Under the pieces are notes generated by a model that made no database searches, had not been told where the DNA came from, and saw only the letters and a list, made by a program, of their open reading frames with translations. Positions 49,237 to 61,538 of a stretch of DNA of 64,000 nucleotides are shown here, one piece after another. The DNA comes from Thuidium tamariscinum (lineage: Eukaryota > Streptophyta > Bryopsida > Hypnales > Thuidiaceae): the NCBI GenBank assembly GCA_947034885.2, contig OX344750.2, forward strand, positions 40,286,821 through 40,350,820, in the 5' to 3' direction. The translations under genes were made by a program, and so were the position numbers. The first letter of the stretch is position 1. Each line of letters begins with the position of its first letter.

Positions 49237-49391
49237 CTAGTATGTGAGCATAAAAGTGTGAGTCTATGAGCCTAGAATTCTATACACCCATAATGTAGGT
49301 ATCTATATTATAAACACCTTCAATGAGTGTAGGACTTACTTATACTTAGGCTCAAAGTTCATAGGCTCACACTTTTATACTCACATACTAG
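49237..49391. repeat. 155-bp inverted repeat, MITE-like
   Basis: The left end CTAGTATGTGAGCATAAAAG and right end CTTTTATACTCACATACTAG are inverted copies with one mismatch in 20. Pairing continues through GTGTGAG-CTATGA. Confidence 0.65.
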
Positions 49392-50892
49392 CGTTGTTGT
49401 ATTGTATACATATATATAAGTGTAGATTTGAAACTCCTAAAATTATTCTACACCTTCTATAAAAAAATTATAATTTTAGACTACAATCTAGTGATTGAAA
49501 ACAACCTTCAACAAAGATATACATTTTATAGGAAGGATAGTAATGTGGACCTTAGAAAGTTAAGTGAATTCAAATAGAAATGTCATTACAGTCAACAATC
49601 AAAATTCAAGGGCTTCCTAGGTAAAATAGTGCTTCAAAAATAATATAAATAAAAAATTTATATTATTTCAAAGATATTTTTGAATACTTGTAGTTCAACA
49701 ATGTCATTGAAAGGATTTTATAAAAATTCTTTAGACACTCCCATACCTTACTATCAAAGTCAACAAAAAATATATCAAAAGCCAAAAGTTTACAATAAAA
49801 TAAAATAATTTTGAAATACAGCCAAAAAATCAAATAAATTATAGAAAACCATGCCAAATAAGAATAAAAGGAGACAAGTCCATCTTGATTCTCCTAAAAA
49901 ATAATATTTTTTGATATATTTTGAATGACAAAAAAAGACCTAAAATAAAACAAAATCTTGCATTAAATTAATAAATTAGACAAAGAAGTTAAGTGGTGGA
50001 GGGTTCAATTATTCTTTGAACTATTCTTCCAAATTACCATCTCAGAGACCACAACAAATTCTTCAATCAACTTCAATCACAAAAGCAATTAAAATGTCTA
50101 ATATATTTTGTGAAAAAATTTTAAAATTTAAATTAAGAGTATTTTTTTCTTTCTTATTGAACTGTTTGTGCCAACTTTAATAGAATATATTTGAAATAAA
50201 ATGTTAACCTTGATTATAGGTACAATATATGCTTCCAAAAAAATTATAGGGCTACTTCCACAATCTACTTTTATAATTTTGTAATGATTTTATTTCAATC
50301 TTGAAATGAAAATTTGAAATTCAAAAACTAAATATTTGAACTATTGTCTTTTATACAATAATTATGCTTCTTTTCAAAAATGTATCTTGAAATAGTTCAT
50401 TCTCTTATCAATAACATTAGCAAAATGGGATTTTTTTTTCTTTAAAAATTCGAAACATACAAAATTGATGTTTCATTTTTTTTAATGCAAATACATTGCA
50501 CTTGAATTAAAATTAATATCCAATTTTTGTTCTATGTTTTTAGATAGTTTAAAGCATTTTGTCAATTCTGTTGTATATACTATTTTTTATATGATTTTAT
50601 TTGAACCTAAATTTATGAAAATAATTTATTCTTGGAATTTCACTCTTTTTTAATATCTTACATAGACTTTCAAAAATCCCACTATCAAATTCATTTTACT
50701 TCTACTACTATACTTTCATTATGGTACAAAATCAAAAAGCTTGTTTTCGACCAAGAATTTTTTTTAACTCTAAATCCTATTTCTGAATGCCATTATTGAT
50801 CTACTAATAAAAAAGATTCTATTACAAAATCCATGATGTTACTTCTTATTCTAATCTAATAATTTCATTTTCTTTTACAAATTAATGCGGCT

Positions 50893-52562
50893 TCTTTTTA
50901 TAAAAATGTCACAATGGATGTCCTTTGAATTCCGAAGTTGTCACATCTATACAAGCTTAATGATTTTATTTCACACAAGCTTCCAACCACAACACCTCTT
51001 ACACATCAACAACATGTCACCTCTCCATATTAGACCCCAAGATGTCATTTCTCACATGAATTCCAAATTTGCATATCTTCCACTTAAGCTTTCTGTCATT
51101 ATTTTTTGCAATACTATGAAATATCAATTCTCAAACAAAATTAATTCCATTACCTTCAACAATAAATAAGTTTTACTTTTCTATGCACATAGAATGCAAA
51201 CAATTAAAGAGGTTAGAATTATGAGTTTGTATATGTATTAAAGTTGATGATGCCGAACTATATCATATTTCTATTTAATTGAATATTTTAGCAGTTTGCA
51301 CCCAAAGCATTTTGCATCTTCAAGGCAGGCCCTTGAAATCACAATAAGAATCTTCTAACTAGCAAATTTGTTTACTAATATTCTCACAAAAAGATGATGC
51401 CTCAAAACTTTACTTTGGGTAGTGGATTTTTTTAGTCATAGCAAGTATTCTCGTATTCATAGTAAGAAGAAGTATAGCATAAGTGGTTAGGCATTAGATG
51501 AAATAACAAAAGAATAAGGGGTGTTTCAATCTATCTTTTTCAATTATTAAAACATGCATTTAGAGGGAAAATTAGGCATTATTGTTAGTCTTAGTAATAT
51601 TTATGAGTCTAAAAATAGGGCTCTCAAAAAAATTTGAACAAAAAATTTAGATTTGAATATTCAAGTTCAACTTTAGTTTTTTACTTCAAATGTACGGTGT
51701 GGTATTAGGCACTCAAGGAATTGTAACTAATATAGGATTTTAATTCCACATAGTGACTTAGATTGAATATAGGATCTTATATTAAAAAAATATACATGAT
51801 AAAAAATTAATTTGACGTATTGATGTTTAGAGACTTTAAAAAAATATTACAATTTAGTGCCATGGCAATTATAATTACATAATTTAGAGGCACAAACTTA
51901 TTCTTTTTTGAATTATCCTACATTTTAGTTTTGAGCTTTGGATCATTACATGCAAGTGTATTGAGTGCAAATGTAACATGCTTCTATTTTCCTAGTTTAG
52001 GGTTTGAATTTACTTTTTGGTTTTGAATGCACTACCCAAAGTAAAGTTTTGAGGCATCATCTTTTTGTGAGAATATTAGTAAACAAATTTGCTAGTTAGA
52101 AGATTCTTATTGTGATTTCAAGGGCCTGCCTTGAAGATGCAAAATGCTTTGGGTGCAAACTGCTAAAATATTCAATTAAATAGAAATATGATATGGTTCG
52201 GCATCATCAACTTTAATACATATACAAACTCATAATTCTAACCTCTTTAATTGTTTGCATTCTATGTGCATAGAAAAGTAAAACTTATTTATTGTTGAAG
52301 GTAATGGAATTAATTTTGTTTGAGAATTGATATTTCATAGTATTGCAAAAAATAATGACAGAAAGCTTAAGTGGAAGATATGCAAATTTGGAATTCATGT
52401 GAGAAATGACATCTTGGGGTCTAATATGTGAGAGGTGACATGTTGTTGATGTGTAAGAGGTGTTGTGGTTGGAAGCTTGTGTGAAATAAAATCATTAAGC
52501 TTGTATAGATGTGACAACTTCGGAATTCAAAGGACATCCATTATGACATTTTTATAAAAAGA
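50893..52562. repeat. Near-perfect long inverted repeat, arms about 532 bp
   Basis: The left arm spans 50,893-51,424 and the right arm 52,030-52,562. By eye they are about 99% identical as inverted copies; I found only a few single-base differences. The 605-bp spacer (51,425-52,029) is AT-rich and non-coding. The outer ends read TCTTTTTATAAAAATGTCAC and its complement. No terminal target duplication is clear. Confidence 0.9.
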
Positions 52563-52788
52563 TGAATACTAGATTACTTGCTATAACTAAAAGAATCCTT
52601 ATAGTTCTTTACATTTGTCATAAACTCTTATCCTATAACTTTAATAAAATATTTTTTGTAATTGATTCATCTACTAAATAGATTGAATAAAGATTTGGAT
52701 CTTTTAAGTTTAAGATATGAATTGAATTTGTTTTTGAAGTACATGCATGTATAAAATAGTAGTAAGCATCTAGACTAGAATGTTAGTA

Positions 52789-54986
52789 GGGTCGTTGTAA
52801 GAAACACTTACCGGTTTTGGCTCAAAATGGCTCAAAATCAGTGAGTCTTGTGAGTCTTGTGACTTTTGGAATAAATTTTTTTTAAATTGAAAAAAATATG
52901 GATAATTTGAAGAGCAATGAGAATATTACGTCTCTTGAAATTCAGACCTAAGAATTTTTTTTCTCTAAATGTTATAGACAATGGAAAATACAACAAAAAT
53001 AGCTCTTTTTTTGCTAATTTGGTAAAAATAGTAAAAGAATTCAAAAAATGAAAATGAAAAAACCATTTTTTTCCAAGTAAAGGTCTTTTTATTCCAACAA
53101 ATTTCATCTTTGGAAAAAATAAATTTTATTCTCCACACTTGTGCAAAGTCAACCACTTTGACAACATGTGAAGGTTGAACAATATAGTGTTTTCAAAAAA
53201 TCTCTTCATGGTCCTGTGTAACTTTAGGGTGGGGTCCTTGAATGCCAATTTTCAGCTCAAAATTTGCATTTTGGGGTCAAAAATAGGACTAAAACCCCCC
53301 AAAATGACCAAAGTAGACACCCAGTCGGGGGCAGTTTAAAAATAGTAAAATTGTTTTGAAAAAATTGAAAAAATTTCAAAAAATGTAAAACTTTTGTAGG
53401 TACCTTAATTTCAAGTTTCAAGTCAAATGAACAAAATATGAAAAAGTTATGAGCAAAAAACTACCTTCTAAAGGTCAAGGGGACAAAAAATAGGACAAGT
53501 GTTTCTTGCAATCACCCAGTACTAATACATATTCTTTTGAAGGGGCACATATATGCAAATCTCATAGAGACATGCTTCCAAAAGATATCTTATAGTGCCT
53601 CTAGAATAGAATTATTCTAAAATATACCATAGATATTCAAAATATTCTCTTCTATGTTTTTTGTGATCTCTAAACATAAGATGAAATCTGAGGGCATTAC
53701 AGGACTGTTTCGGGTCTGTTCCCGAAATGGCTCCCAATGCCGCAAACCCCTATTAGGCCGCCTTTTATCGGGAAAAAAAAAATGGGTCTTGAAATATGAA
53801 AATAAGTCCAAAAAAAAATTTTGAATTTTTTTTAATTATGTGGCAGTGTCCCGACCACGTAGGATTTGAGTTCACAGGGCAGAAACTGCGTTCCTGCAGT
53901 CCGGGAACCCGCAGTCTCCTAATGCCCTCAAATTTCTTATAATGTTACTTTTTTTAAATGATTATCATGGGACCTCTAGAAAGCATTTACACTCCCTAGT
54001 TGGGGAACTTTGGTGTTTTACTGGAAACTTCTATACTCTAAAAATTGTTGTGAGTGTCGAAGAGTATGTTAGAGCATTTATTATGAGAAGACAAGAGCAA
54101 GCACAAGGAAGTGTAAAAAATGGGAGGGTTACATGTTCAAGAGGCGGTCCAGCTTCTTGCCAACCTGCCACTTTTTGCATGGGCCCTAATATAGAGAAGA
54201 TTTGAGGCTTGGCATACAAGACACCAAAAAAAATTTGAATTTTTTTAATGAATATCTCGGTGATTGCAAGAAACACTTGTCCTATTTTTTGTCCCCTTGA
54301 CCTCCAACAGGTAGTTTTTTGCTAATAACTTTTGAATCGTTTGCCTTGTCAACTTGAAATTTGGAATGAAGGTGCACACAAAAGTTTTATATGTTGTATA
54401 ATTTTTTCAATTTTTAAAAAATTATTTTACTATTTTTAAACTTCCCCCAATTGGTTGTCTACTTTGGCCATTTTGGGGGGTTTTAGTCCTATTTTTGACC
54501 CAAAAATGCAAATTTTGAGCTAAAAATTGGCATTCAAGGACCTCACCTAAAGTTACACAAGACCATGAAGAGATTTTTTGAAAATACTATATTGTTCAAC
54601 CTCCACATGTCGTCAAAGTGGATGACTTTGCGCAAGTGTAGAGAATAGAATTTATTTTTTCCAAAGATGAAATTTGTTGGAAAAGAAAAACCTTTACTTG
54701 AAGAAAAAATGTGTTTTTCATTTTCATTTTTTGAATTTTTTTACTATTTTTACCAAATTAGTGAAAAAAGAGTTATTTTCATTGTATTTTCCATTGTCTA
54801 TAACATTTAGAGAAAAAAATTCTTAGGTCTGAATTTCAAGAGACATAATATTCTCATTGCTCTTCAAATTATCCATATTTTTTTCAATTTAAAAAAAAAT
54901 TATTTCAAAGGGTCATAGGACTCACAAGACTCATTGATTTTGAGCCATTTTGAGCCAAAACCGGTAAGTGTTTCTTGCAACGACCC
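52789..54986. mobile_element. Two opposed 729-bp elements around a 740-bp spacer
   Basis: Copy A at 52,789-53,517 and copy B at 54,258-54,986 are inverted relative to each other and both 729 bp long. Each copy has its own ends: GGGTCGTTG-AAGAAACACTT outside and the complement of GGGTGATTGCAAGAAACACTT (first base C in copy B) inside. So each is probably a complete small TIR element, not one arm of a larger one. Copies have diverged by many substitutions and small indels. No transposase is encoded. Confidence 0.7.
53673..53946. mobile_element. Small inverted-repeat element between the opposed copies
   Basis: The left end AACATAAG-TGAAATCTGAGGGCATTA mirrors the right end TAATGCCCTCAAATTTCTTATAATGTT. 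The interior is GC-richer than its surroundings. A sequence like its right end occurs at about 13,940-13,975. Confidence 0.5.
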
Positions 54987-55760
54987 ATCTCTAATTTTTC
55001 AACAACCTCTCAATGTTTTGTAGGTGAATTGTTAGAGAATCTGAGCTTTCAAAGTGTTGTTCTATGCTCAACAAAATGCATCAAAATACCAAGCAAGGGC
55101 CCTTAGATGCCCAACCTTTGAAAATGCCGTTCGCTATAGCAATTCCATTAGGGCAAAATTATTTGCACAAGAACATTACAATTTGTATTTGCACCAATCC
55201 TATGCCTATGTACATCTTGTATTGAAGTTGCTCTTAGGATTGTGTTAGAAGTTATCTTCTTTTTTTGTTTGTGAGCTTTTTTGGTTGATGTCTTCTATAC
55301 ATTGTCATAAGGATTTTTGTCTATCCAAAAAGACACGTAGTTTTTTGCTACTATAAATATTTGCAGAAGTATATAGTATATCAATAATCTAAAAATTCAA
55401 ATCTCACACCTAAAGGTCAAAGGTTGGCATAACATGCATAACCACAATTAATTAATGGTTTATCAAAATCTATATTAAAGTTTATTGGAAATAATTTCTA
55501 ATGTGATTTTTTTCTCCAAGTTCTACATTGAATAGTCAAATTAGGTTGCCCTTGTCTAATCTCTTGACATTCTATACTATATAAATAAGTATTATTTTTG
55601 TAGAAGGATGCAATAATGTAGGAACCATGTGTATTGCATGGGTTGGTGCATTGGTTCATGGCCTAGGTTTAGACAATTACATGTACTTCTATGTGGATTG
55701 TTTCCCACTAACAACTACAGGACCCGAAAGAATGTCAACATTTTCCATTAGGGGAGCATA

Positions 55761-56690
55761 CACTACAAGGAAATGTTGTCCAAGATGACAAGTTTATGAT
55801 TGAGAATTGTCCAAAATGACAACAATCATATTTATGCACCTTTATCTTATCAATTTGTGAGAACTTGTCAAATTGTTATTAAATTTTTAATTGATATTTG
55901 ATACCCTTTTCATTTTCAAGACAACAATTGTCTATGGATGACATGAAGAAAAACAAATGATTGTAAAGATAGATGCTTTGTTAAAAGTCCAAATCTACAA
56001 TCCATTAATTACTATACCAATGTAATCTATATCCATTTAGCATCAATATCTTAACTTGAGTTGGCTCTAGAGAAGAAAAGCTCTCTATATTGACGTGGGG
56101 TGGTAGGAAGTAGAACAATCCATGTGGGATATATAGTTTAAAAGTTGTAAGAGCTCAACCACTCATAGTTAAATTTGAAATAGAAATTGTGTTAAAGCTA
56201 TAATTTCAAGTCTCATTTAAACATACTAGAATATCTTTTTACAAAAACTTTTAACTAAGAAAAGGTGTGAAATCAAACCAAGTTTCATCTTCAAAAATCC
56301 ATTTGACATTTTGAAAATCTAATCAAAATTTATGGACAAACTTCAAAGAAGAATTATTAAATTGTCAAATTTTTTTTTGACAATTTAATGATTCTTCTTT
56401 GAAATTTGTCCATAAATTTTGATTAGATTCTCAAAATGTCAAATGGATTTTTGAAGATGAACGTTGGTTTGATTTCACACCTTTTCTTAGTTCAAAGTTT
56501 TGTAAGAAGATATTCTACTATGCCTAAATGATGTTTGAAATTCTAATTTTAATACAATTCCTATTTCAAATTTAACTATGAGCAGTTGAGCTCTTACAAC
56601 TTCTAAACTATATATCCCACATAAGGTTGTTCTACCTCCTACCACCCCATGTCTATATATAAAGAGATTTTCTTCTCCATCTTGATCACT
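55761..56690. mobile_element. CACTA-started repeat ending in a 640-bp palindrome
   Basis: From 55,761 (CACTACAAGG) to about 56,375 it matches the repeat at 1738-2345. The second half, about 56,055-56,370, is followed at once by its own inverted copy at about 56,378-56,690. The centre is a run of T between AAATTGTCAAA and TTTGACAATTT-like halves, so there is almost no loop. The arms are roughly 90% alike by eye. Confidence 0.75.
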
Positions 56691-57830
56691 AAAAATAGGT
56701 GGCTCATAGAAGAAAGCAAGGTAATGGGTGAATTCTTTACTCTTATCTTTTATATTCAATATTTGAAAGTTAAAATTTGAATGAAGTTCAATTTTATCAT
56801 TCTGTTTTTTGTAAAAAGGGGGACACTTTGGTTAAATATCAACATGGATAGGGCAAGATCATTATTAATCTTTTTTCTAATAGTATAACTATAGAAGCTT
56901 ATCTATCTAGTGTAGCAGATACTAGCACATAATATTTAATTTTGTCATAGTGGCAAGGACTCTTGAACTTTCAAATGTTGTTATTATATTGAGTTTTTTC
57001 AACAAAGGCATAAAATTGGCAACATTGATGAGAAACAAACCTTCCCCACACATGGGGTGCTTACATAGGTCTCATCTACCATAACTTAGACAGTCATCAA
57101 GTCTTACAATGATGTCCTTGGACCTTCTACATTTCACATTCATCTATCTATCTACAATAATCAATATAGCTCTAGCTTTATCCTTTACCATGGTGTTTTT
57201 TGCAAAACTATAATCAAAAGTTGGACTAAATGATGTATAGAATTATAGTGACAAAAGTTTGACTGTCATCATTTGGAGCTAAATCCAATGACCAATGGTA
57301 ACTCCAATTTTGAATCATTTTTGTACTTCTTTCATGACTCAAATATAGGTCATGAGTTCGTGCATGCTTGAATTAAACTTTCCTAAACCAACAATTGTTA
57401 CAAGAAACTATTAGTCGTAACCTTAGATGATTGTGTGGATCCAAAGAAAGAGCATTGATTTAACTCACCTAAAATTTGATTTATGTACTGAAATATGGCA
57501 AAAATGTACACCATTGTGTTGATAGTTCAAGACAAACCATCTTTTAATTGGATCTCATTTCTAACATCTAAACCCTATCGTGCTAAAATAGGGCACTGTA
57601 GCCCGGATAAAATACATGATCATTTTGTAGCTACTAAATCTGGATTTCGCAATTCTCAAGTATGTACTCTACAGCATGTGAATTCCAGTTAGCCGTTTGT
57701 TTCTTCTAAAATTGCTAGCTTAGAAAGAATCTGATGTGCTTTCTTCATTCCAGTGGTTTTCATTTGCTTGGTTTCTTTCTAGTTTCAATCACGAGAGCCT
57801 TGAAATTGGCAGCAAATAATCCCGGAGTGG

Positions 57831-59005
57831 CCATGGCGATGATGACTGCGGATGTAAGGACTTCTACCGCGGTGGTGGTGGCGAGCATGAATTGTCGATC
57901 TCGCGATGAAGTTTTTGAAGGATGTAGTTTGGGAGCTACTGAGATTGCGTCGCATCATGGGGAAGCAGGGCTTGTACGAGAGGACCTCCGTTTCGGTTCC
58001 TCTCTGACCAATTCTTGGAAATGGAAATGGAGAACCCGCCCAGTCGTCTCCTGAAAATCTTCCATTGGATGGATCAATTCTCCAATTTGTTGCCGACTGC
58101 CACGCCGCAATATGCTTCGAATGTCCCCAAATTCAGTACTACGAACTCGGTCGTCAGACAGTTACTATTGCAAGAGAGGAGTTCGAGTTGTGATTTGTTT
58201 GTTGGAATTTGAACTTTCTTGCGCGTGGCTTGGCCGTGACTGAAGTGCTTTTGTGATTACTTTGATGGATATACGTATGCAGTCCACTACGCTCCCCAAG
58301 TACGGTATAGATGAGCACCACGATGCTTAATGATTAGGTTAGTTAGGTTGTTAGCATTCAGTTCTTTAGTGAGTCTCCCTTGTCTGTATTTAGGTTCACC
58401 TCCATTCAATCCAAACTCGTCTGTGTGATCAAGTGCATGAATTATCGTACTAAAACTCCATCACACTTTGCACAGGCAAGATGCTTGTATGCTGGTGGGG
58501 AACGAACGATGACGAAACTGGTCGTTCGAGACGCGGAGACTGTGAAAGAATTGATCGTCAACAATCACGAGTCTTGAGCGAGCTCTCTATTTGACAAGAA
58601 GGTGCAATTGCAAATCGTAGGCAACGGACTGCACTCTCTGCAGGGAAAGAAATGGACCAAGGAGAGACAAGTAAGCACCCCATTCTTTCATCAGGATGCG
58701 CGGAAGGTAAGAGAAGAATTGAAGCCAATGAAAGATCTCTCTCACTAAATAATGGACGAGAGTGATCATTGACAGAAAGGTCGCATATTGAATTTGAGTT
58801 CAGAGTTCAAAGCCACCGTTATACGAGACAAACTACGAAACATGGGCACTTGGCTGTGGGGTGCAGGCCATGGTGGAGGCTATGGTGAAAGGAGCGGCAT
58901 CAGAGATACAGACGTGAGAGCAAAAGGTGGCCAATGGAGACGGCGAGGCGGAAATCTCATCACACCAGATATTTACAAGATTAATTTCTCGAAAAGTCAT
59001 CCCAT
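57831..59005 (+). pseudogene. Cytochrome P450 pseudogene, exons 1-3 remnants
   Basis: Three blocks match the intact P450 next door. 57,831 to about 58,135 corresponds to exon 1, 58,476-58,706 to exon 2 (acceptor CACAG and donor GTAAGA kept) and 58,867 to about 59,005 to the start of exon 3. Exon 1 is frameshifted: the stretch reading KFLKDVVWELLRLRRIMGKQ lies in a different frame from the start. Exon 2 gains a stop after NNHES by loss of a base. Exon 3 has an in-frame TGA after about 15 codons. The I-helix and heme-binding exons are missing. It points towards the intact gene, so the pair is an inverted duplication. Confidence 0.87.
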
Positions 59006-59450
59006 TTAAAAGATCAACATGGGAACAGAGAACACGATTCAACCGAAAGAAAACAGACAAGAAGACAATATATACAGGTACACACAACATAGATTTATTG
59101 CATTTTGTACAAACGATGAGAACGTAAAGAAGATTAAGATAGCGTAAATGAAAGCACCCAACCATGTCTGCCTCCAAACAATTTGAAATGACGAACAGAT
59201 TCACTACTGTCTTGAGGCAAAATTGGAAAATGCTAGATGACAATCCTTACAAAATTAGAACAGGGACATGAACAGCTTCAGCTCTATCTCGACAAAATTC
59301 AATTAAAGTGCGATAAGGTGATGGTAGAGCAAATTTCTCACTTCTGAACTCCACTTGATTACCGAAGCACACTCAAATTGCACTGCCTCTCACAAGGTTC
59401 ATGTGATATCATTCGCAACACTGTATTGACTAAGGCTACAAATGGACTCT

Positions 59451-61538
59451 CTACAAAGCTTTGAGAATGATGGGCAAACCGAATTTGGGCATCTGCACCA
59501 TCGTAACGGTGGGATGGTGCTTGTAATTGGGAGACGGCAGGAGTTGAAATCGTCGAAGCACCATGGCCAACACGATCTTCGCTTCCATTACCGCGAAGTT
59601 ATTCCCTATGCAAAACTTTGGACCCAGGCCGAACGGCACAAACGCTTGCCGGTGAGTGCATGCTTCCGACACACCGTTGGCAAATCTGTCGGGATTGAAC
59701 TCTCCAACATCGTCTCCCCAGTAGTCTCTGTCTTGGTGAATTGCTGTCAGAGCAAATTCGATTGTCATGCCCTTGGGAACAAACAGATCTTTCAACTGCA
59801 GATCCTTTGTTGCCACTCTGATGAAGGCAGAGGCAGGAGGAAAGAGTCGCAGTGTTTCGTTAAATACCATTCCCACCTGCACGCCAAAACCCATGTCGAA
59901 ACATTAGTTAACACCATGAAGCATTTCGATCTACTGTCCAAACTCTGGAACCCCATGTTTTATCCTAATCACATTCGGAGCTCAAATTCCTTTGACATTG
60001 ACATAGAGTGGGCAGAGAGTGAGCATACCACTTTAAGGCGCGACACCGCACTAGCAGAGCAATTCTGTTCGTCCTTGAAGACCTCCAAAACCTCATTGCG
60101 CGCACGATCTTGCCATTCGGGATGCAACGCCAGCATTAGCAATGCAAAGTTGATTGCATTCGCAACCGTGTCTTGGCCTGCAAAGTAGAAGAGCTTGCAG
60201 TTGTTGAACACAGACGCAAGGTTGAAATCTTGCGTGTTTTCACTCCATCCCTCCGATGCTGCAGCGAGCATGCGCCCTAGAAGGTCATCGCCATAGGAGC
60301 TAACTTCCCCCTTTTGAACAGCTGCCCGCCGGCCATCAATGGCGCCATGGAGCAGATCATCCACTTTGGAAATGTACGAGTCCAGCAACCTGTTCCTCTT
60401 TGTAGGAATACTCCTGCACAAATCATGTCACCGAATTCAAGTCACTCCAGCGCCACTTAATGTATTTCCTGGAATTATATTGCATCGAATCACGACTTGG
60501 ATGATAGAAATACCTAGATCCTGGAACGAGCCAATACGCTGCGCTGCGGAAGAATTTTAGGAGCTCCTCCGCAAGCAGTGTCTGGAACTTGAAGATCTGC
60601 TCCCCTTTTTCGAAATCGTCACCGAACGCCGTCCGAGAGATGATTCTTCCAGAAATCTTGTGAAGATCTGGTACCACGTCGATTTCCGCTTCACCGCCTC
60701 CGTCGGATACCGTCTGCTCCCACTTCTGCAGCTCCGCTGTAGCTCCATTAACCATAGCCTCCACCATGCCCTGCCCGCCATAGCCAAGTACCGATGTAAC
60801 TTATTTTCCAACTGTATGCACACTTTCAATGTGCGCTGTCAATGCACACTCTACAATTGCATTCTAGTTCTTTCAAAAACAGTGAACATCACCCCAACTA
60901 ACTTGACTTGTAGCATACCTTGAGCGCGTCTTGATGAAAGAAGGGAGTGAGTATGCGTCTCTCGGTGGTCCACTTCCGTCCGAGCAAAGTGAGCAACCCA
61001 TTTCCTAAGACTTGCACGAGGATCTCATTACCAAGTTCAGACCTCGTCAAGGACTCATGATTGGTGATGATCAATTCTCTCAAAATCTCAGGGTCTCGAA
61101 CGACCAAGCGCGTCGTTGTTCCCCACCAGTACACAAACATTTTGCCTGTGCAAAGTCATCACAAGTCATCACAACCTGCGACATAGCCGCAAGAAAGATC
61201 AAATTCCTTGAAACAGAGCACATCTTAACCTCGAATTATCGAAAAGTACCGTATTTCGGGAAGTACAAAGCATACTGCGGCGTGACAGTCGGCGACAAAT
61301 TGGCGAAGTCATCCATAGGAAGATCATCAGGAAATGACTGCGAGAACTTCACTATATCCATGATCTGGCCGAGGAGGAACCGAAATGGAGGTCCGCTAAC
61401 ACCCTGCTTCGCCATGATGCGACGTAATCTCAGCGGCTCCCAGACCGCGTTCCTCAAGAACTTCACCACGTGGTACACAATCACGCTCGCCACCACCGCC
61501 GCGAGCGCGTTCCTCACTTCCACGGAGATCATCCCCAT
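59451..61538 (-). CDS. Cytochrome P450, CYP72-clan type
   Basis: Five minus-strand exons, 61538-61250, 61145-60919, 60770-60514, 60413-60029 and 59876-59451, join in phase to give 527 residues. The start MGMISVEVRNALAAVVASVI opens a membrane anchor, followed by the hinge GVSGPPFRFLLGQ. The I-helix has FYFAGQDTVANA (AGxDT), the K-helix NETLRLFPP (ExxR), then FNPDRF and the heme loop PFGLGPKFCIGNNFA with its cysteine ligand. The layout and hinge resemble the CYP72 clan, whose members act on hormones, terpenoids and fatty acids; subfamily and substrate cannot be told. It would sit on the ER membrane and need a P450 reductase. A broken inverted copy lies 445 bp beyond its stop. Confidence 0.93.

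Larger units (their letters stand above)
47701..57830. other. Gene-free AT-rich region built of inverted repeats
   Basis: Over about 10 kb I find no supported gene. It contains an inverted repeat at 49,237-49,391, a near-perfect long inverted repeat at 50,893-52,562, a pair of opposed 729-bp elements at 52,789-54,986 with a small element between them, and a CACTA-started unit with a 640-bp palindrome at 55,761-56,690. Between 47.7 and 49.2 kb, and 56.7 and 57.8 kb, nothing specific stands out. Longer open frames here are by-products of the repeats. Confidence 0.6.

Noticed and set aside
50885..51169. A 94-residue open frame in the left arm of the long inverted repeat
   Set aside because: The frame is a by-product of the repeat, with no domain, and the other arm is non-coding.
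59442..60188. A 248-residue plus-strand open frame
   Set aside because: It is the antisense shadow of P450 exons 4 and 5.
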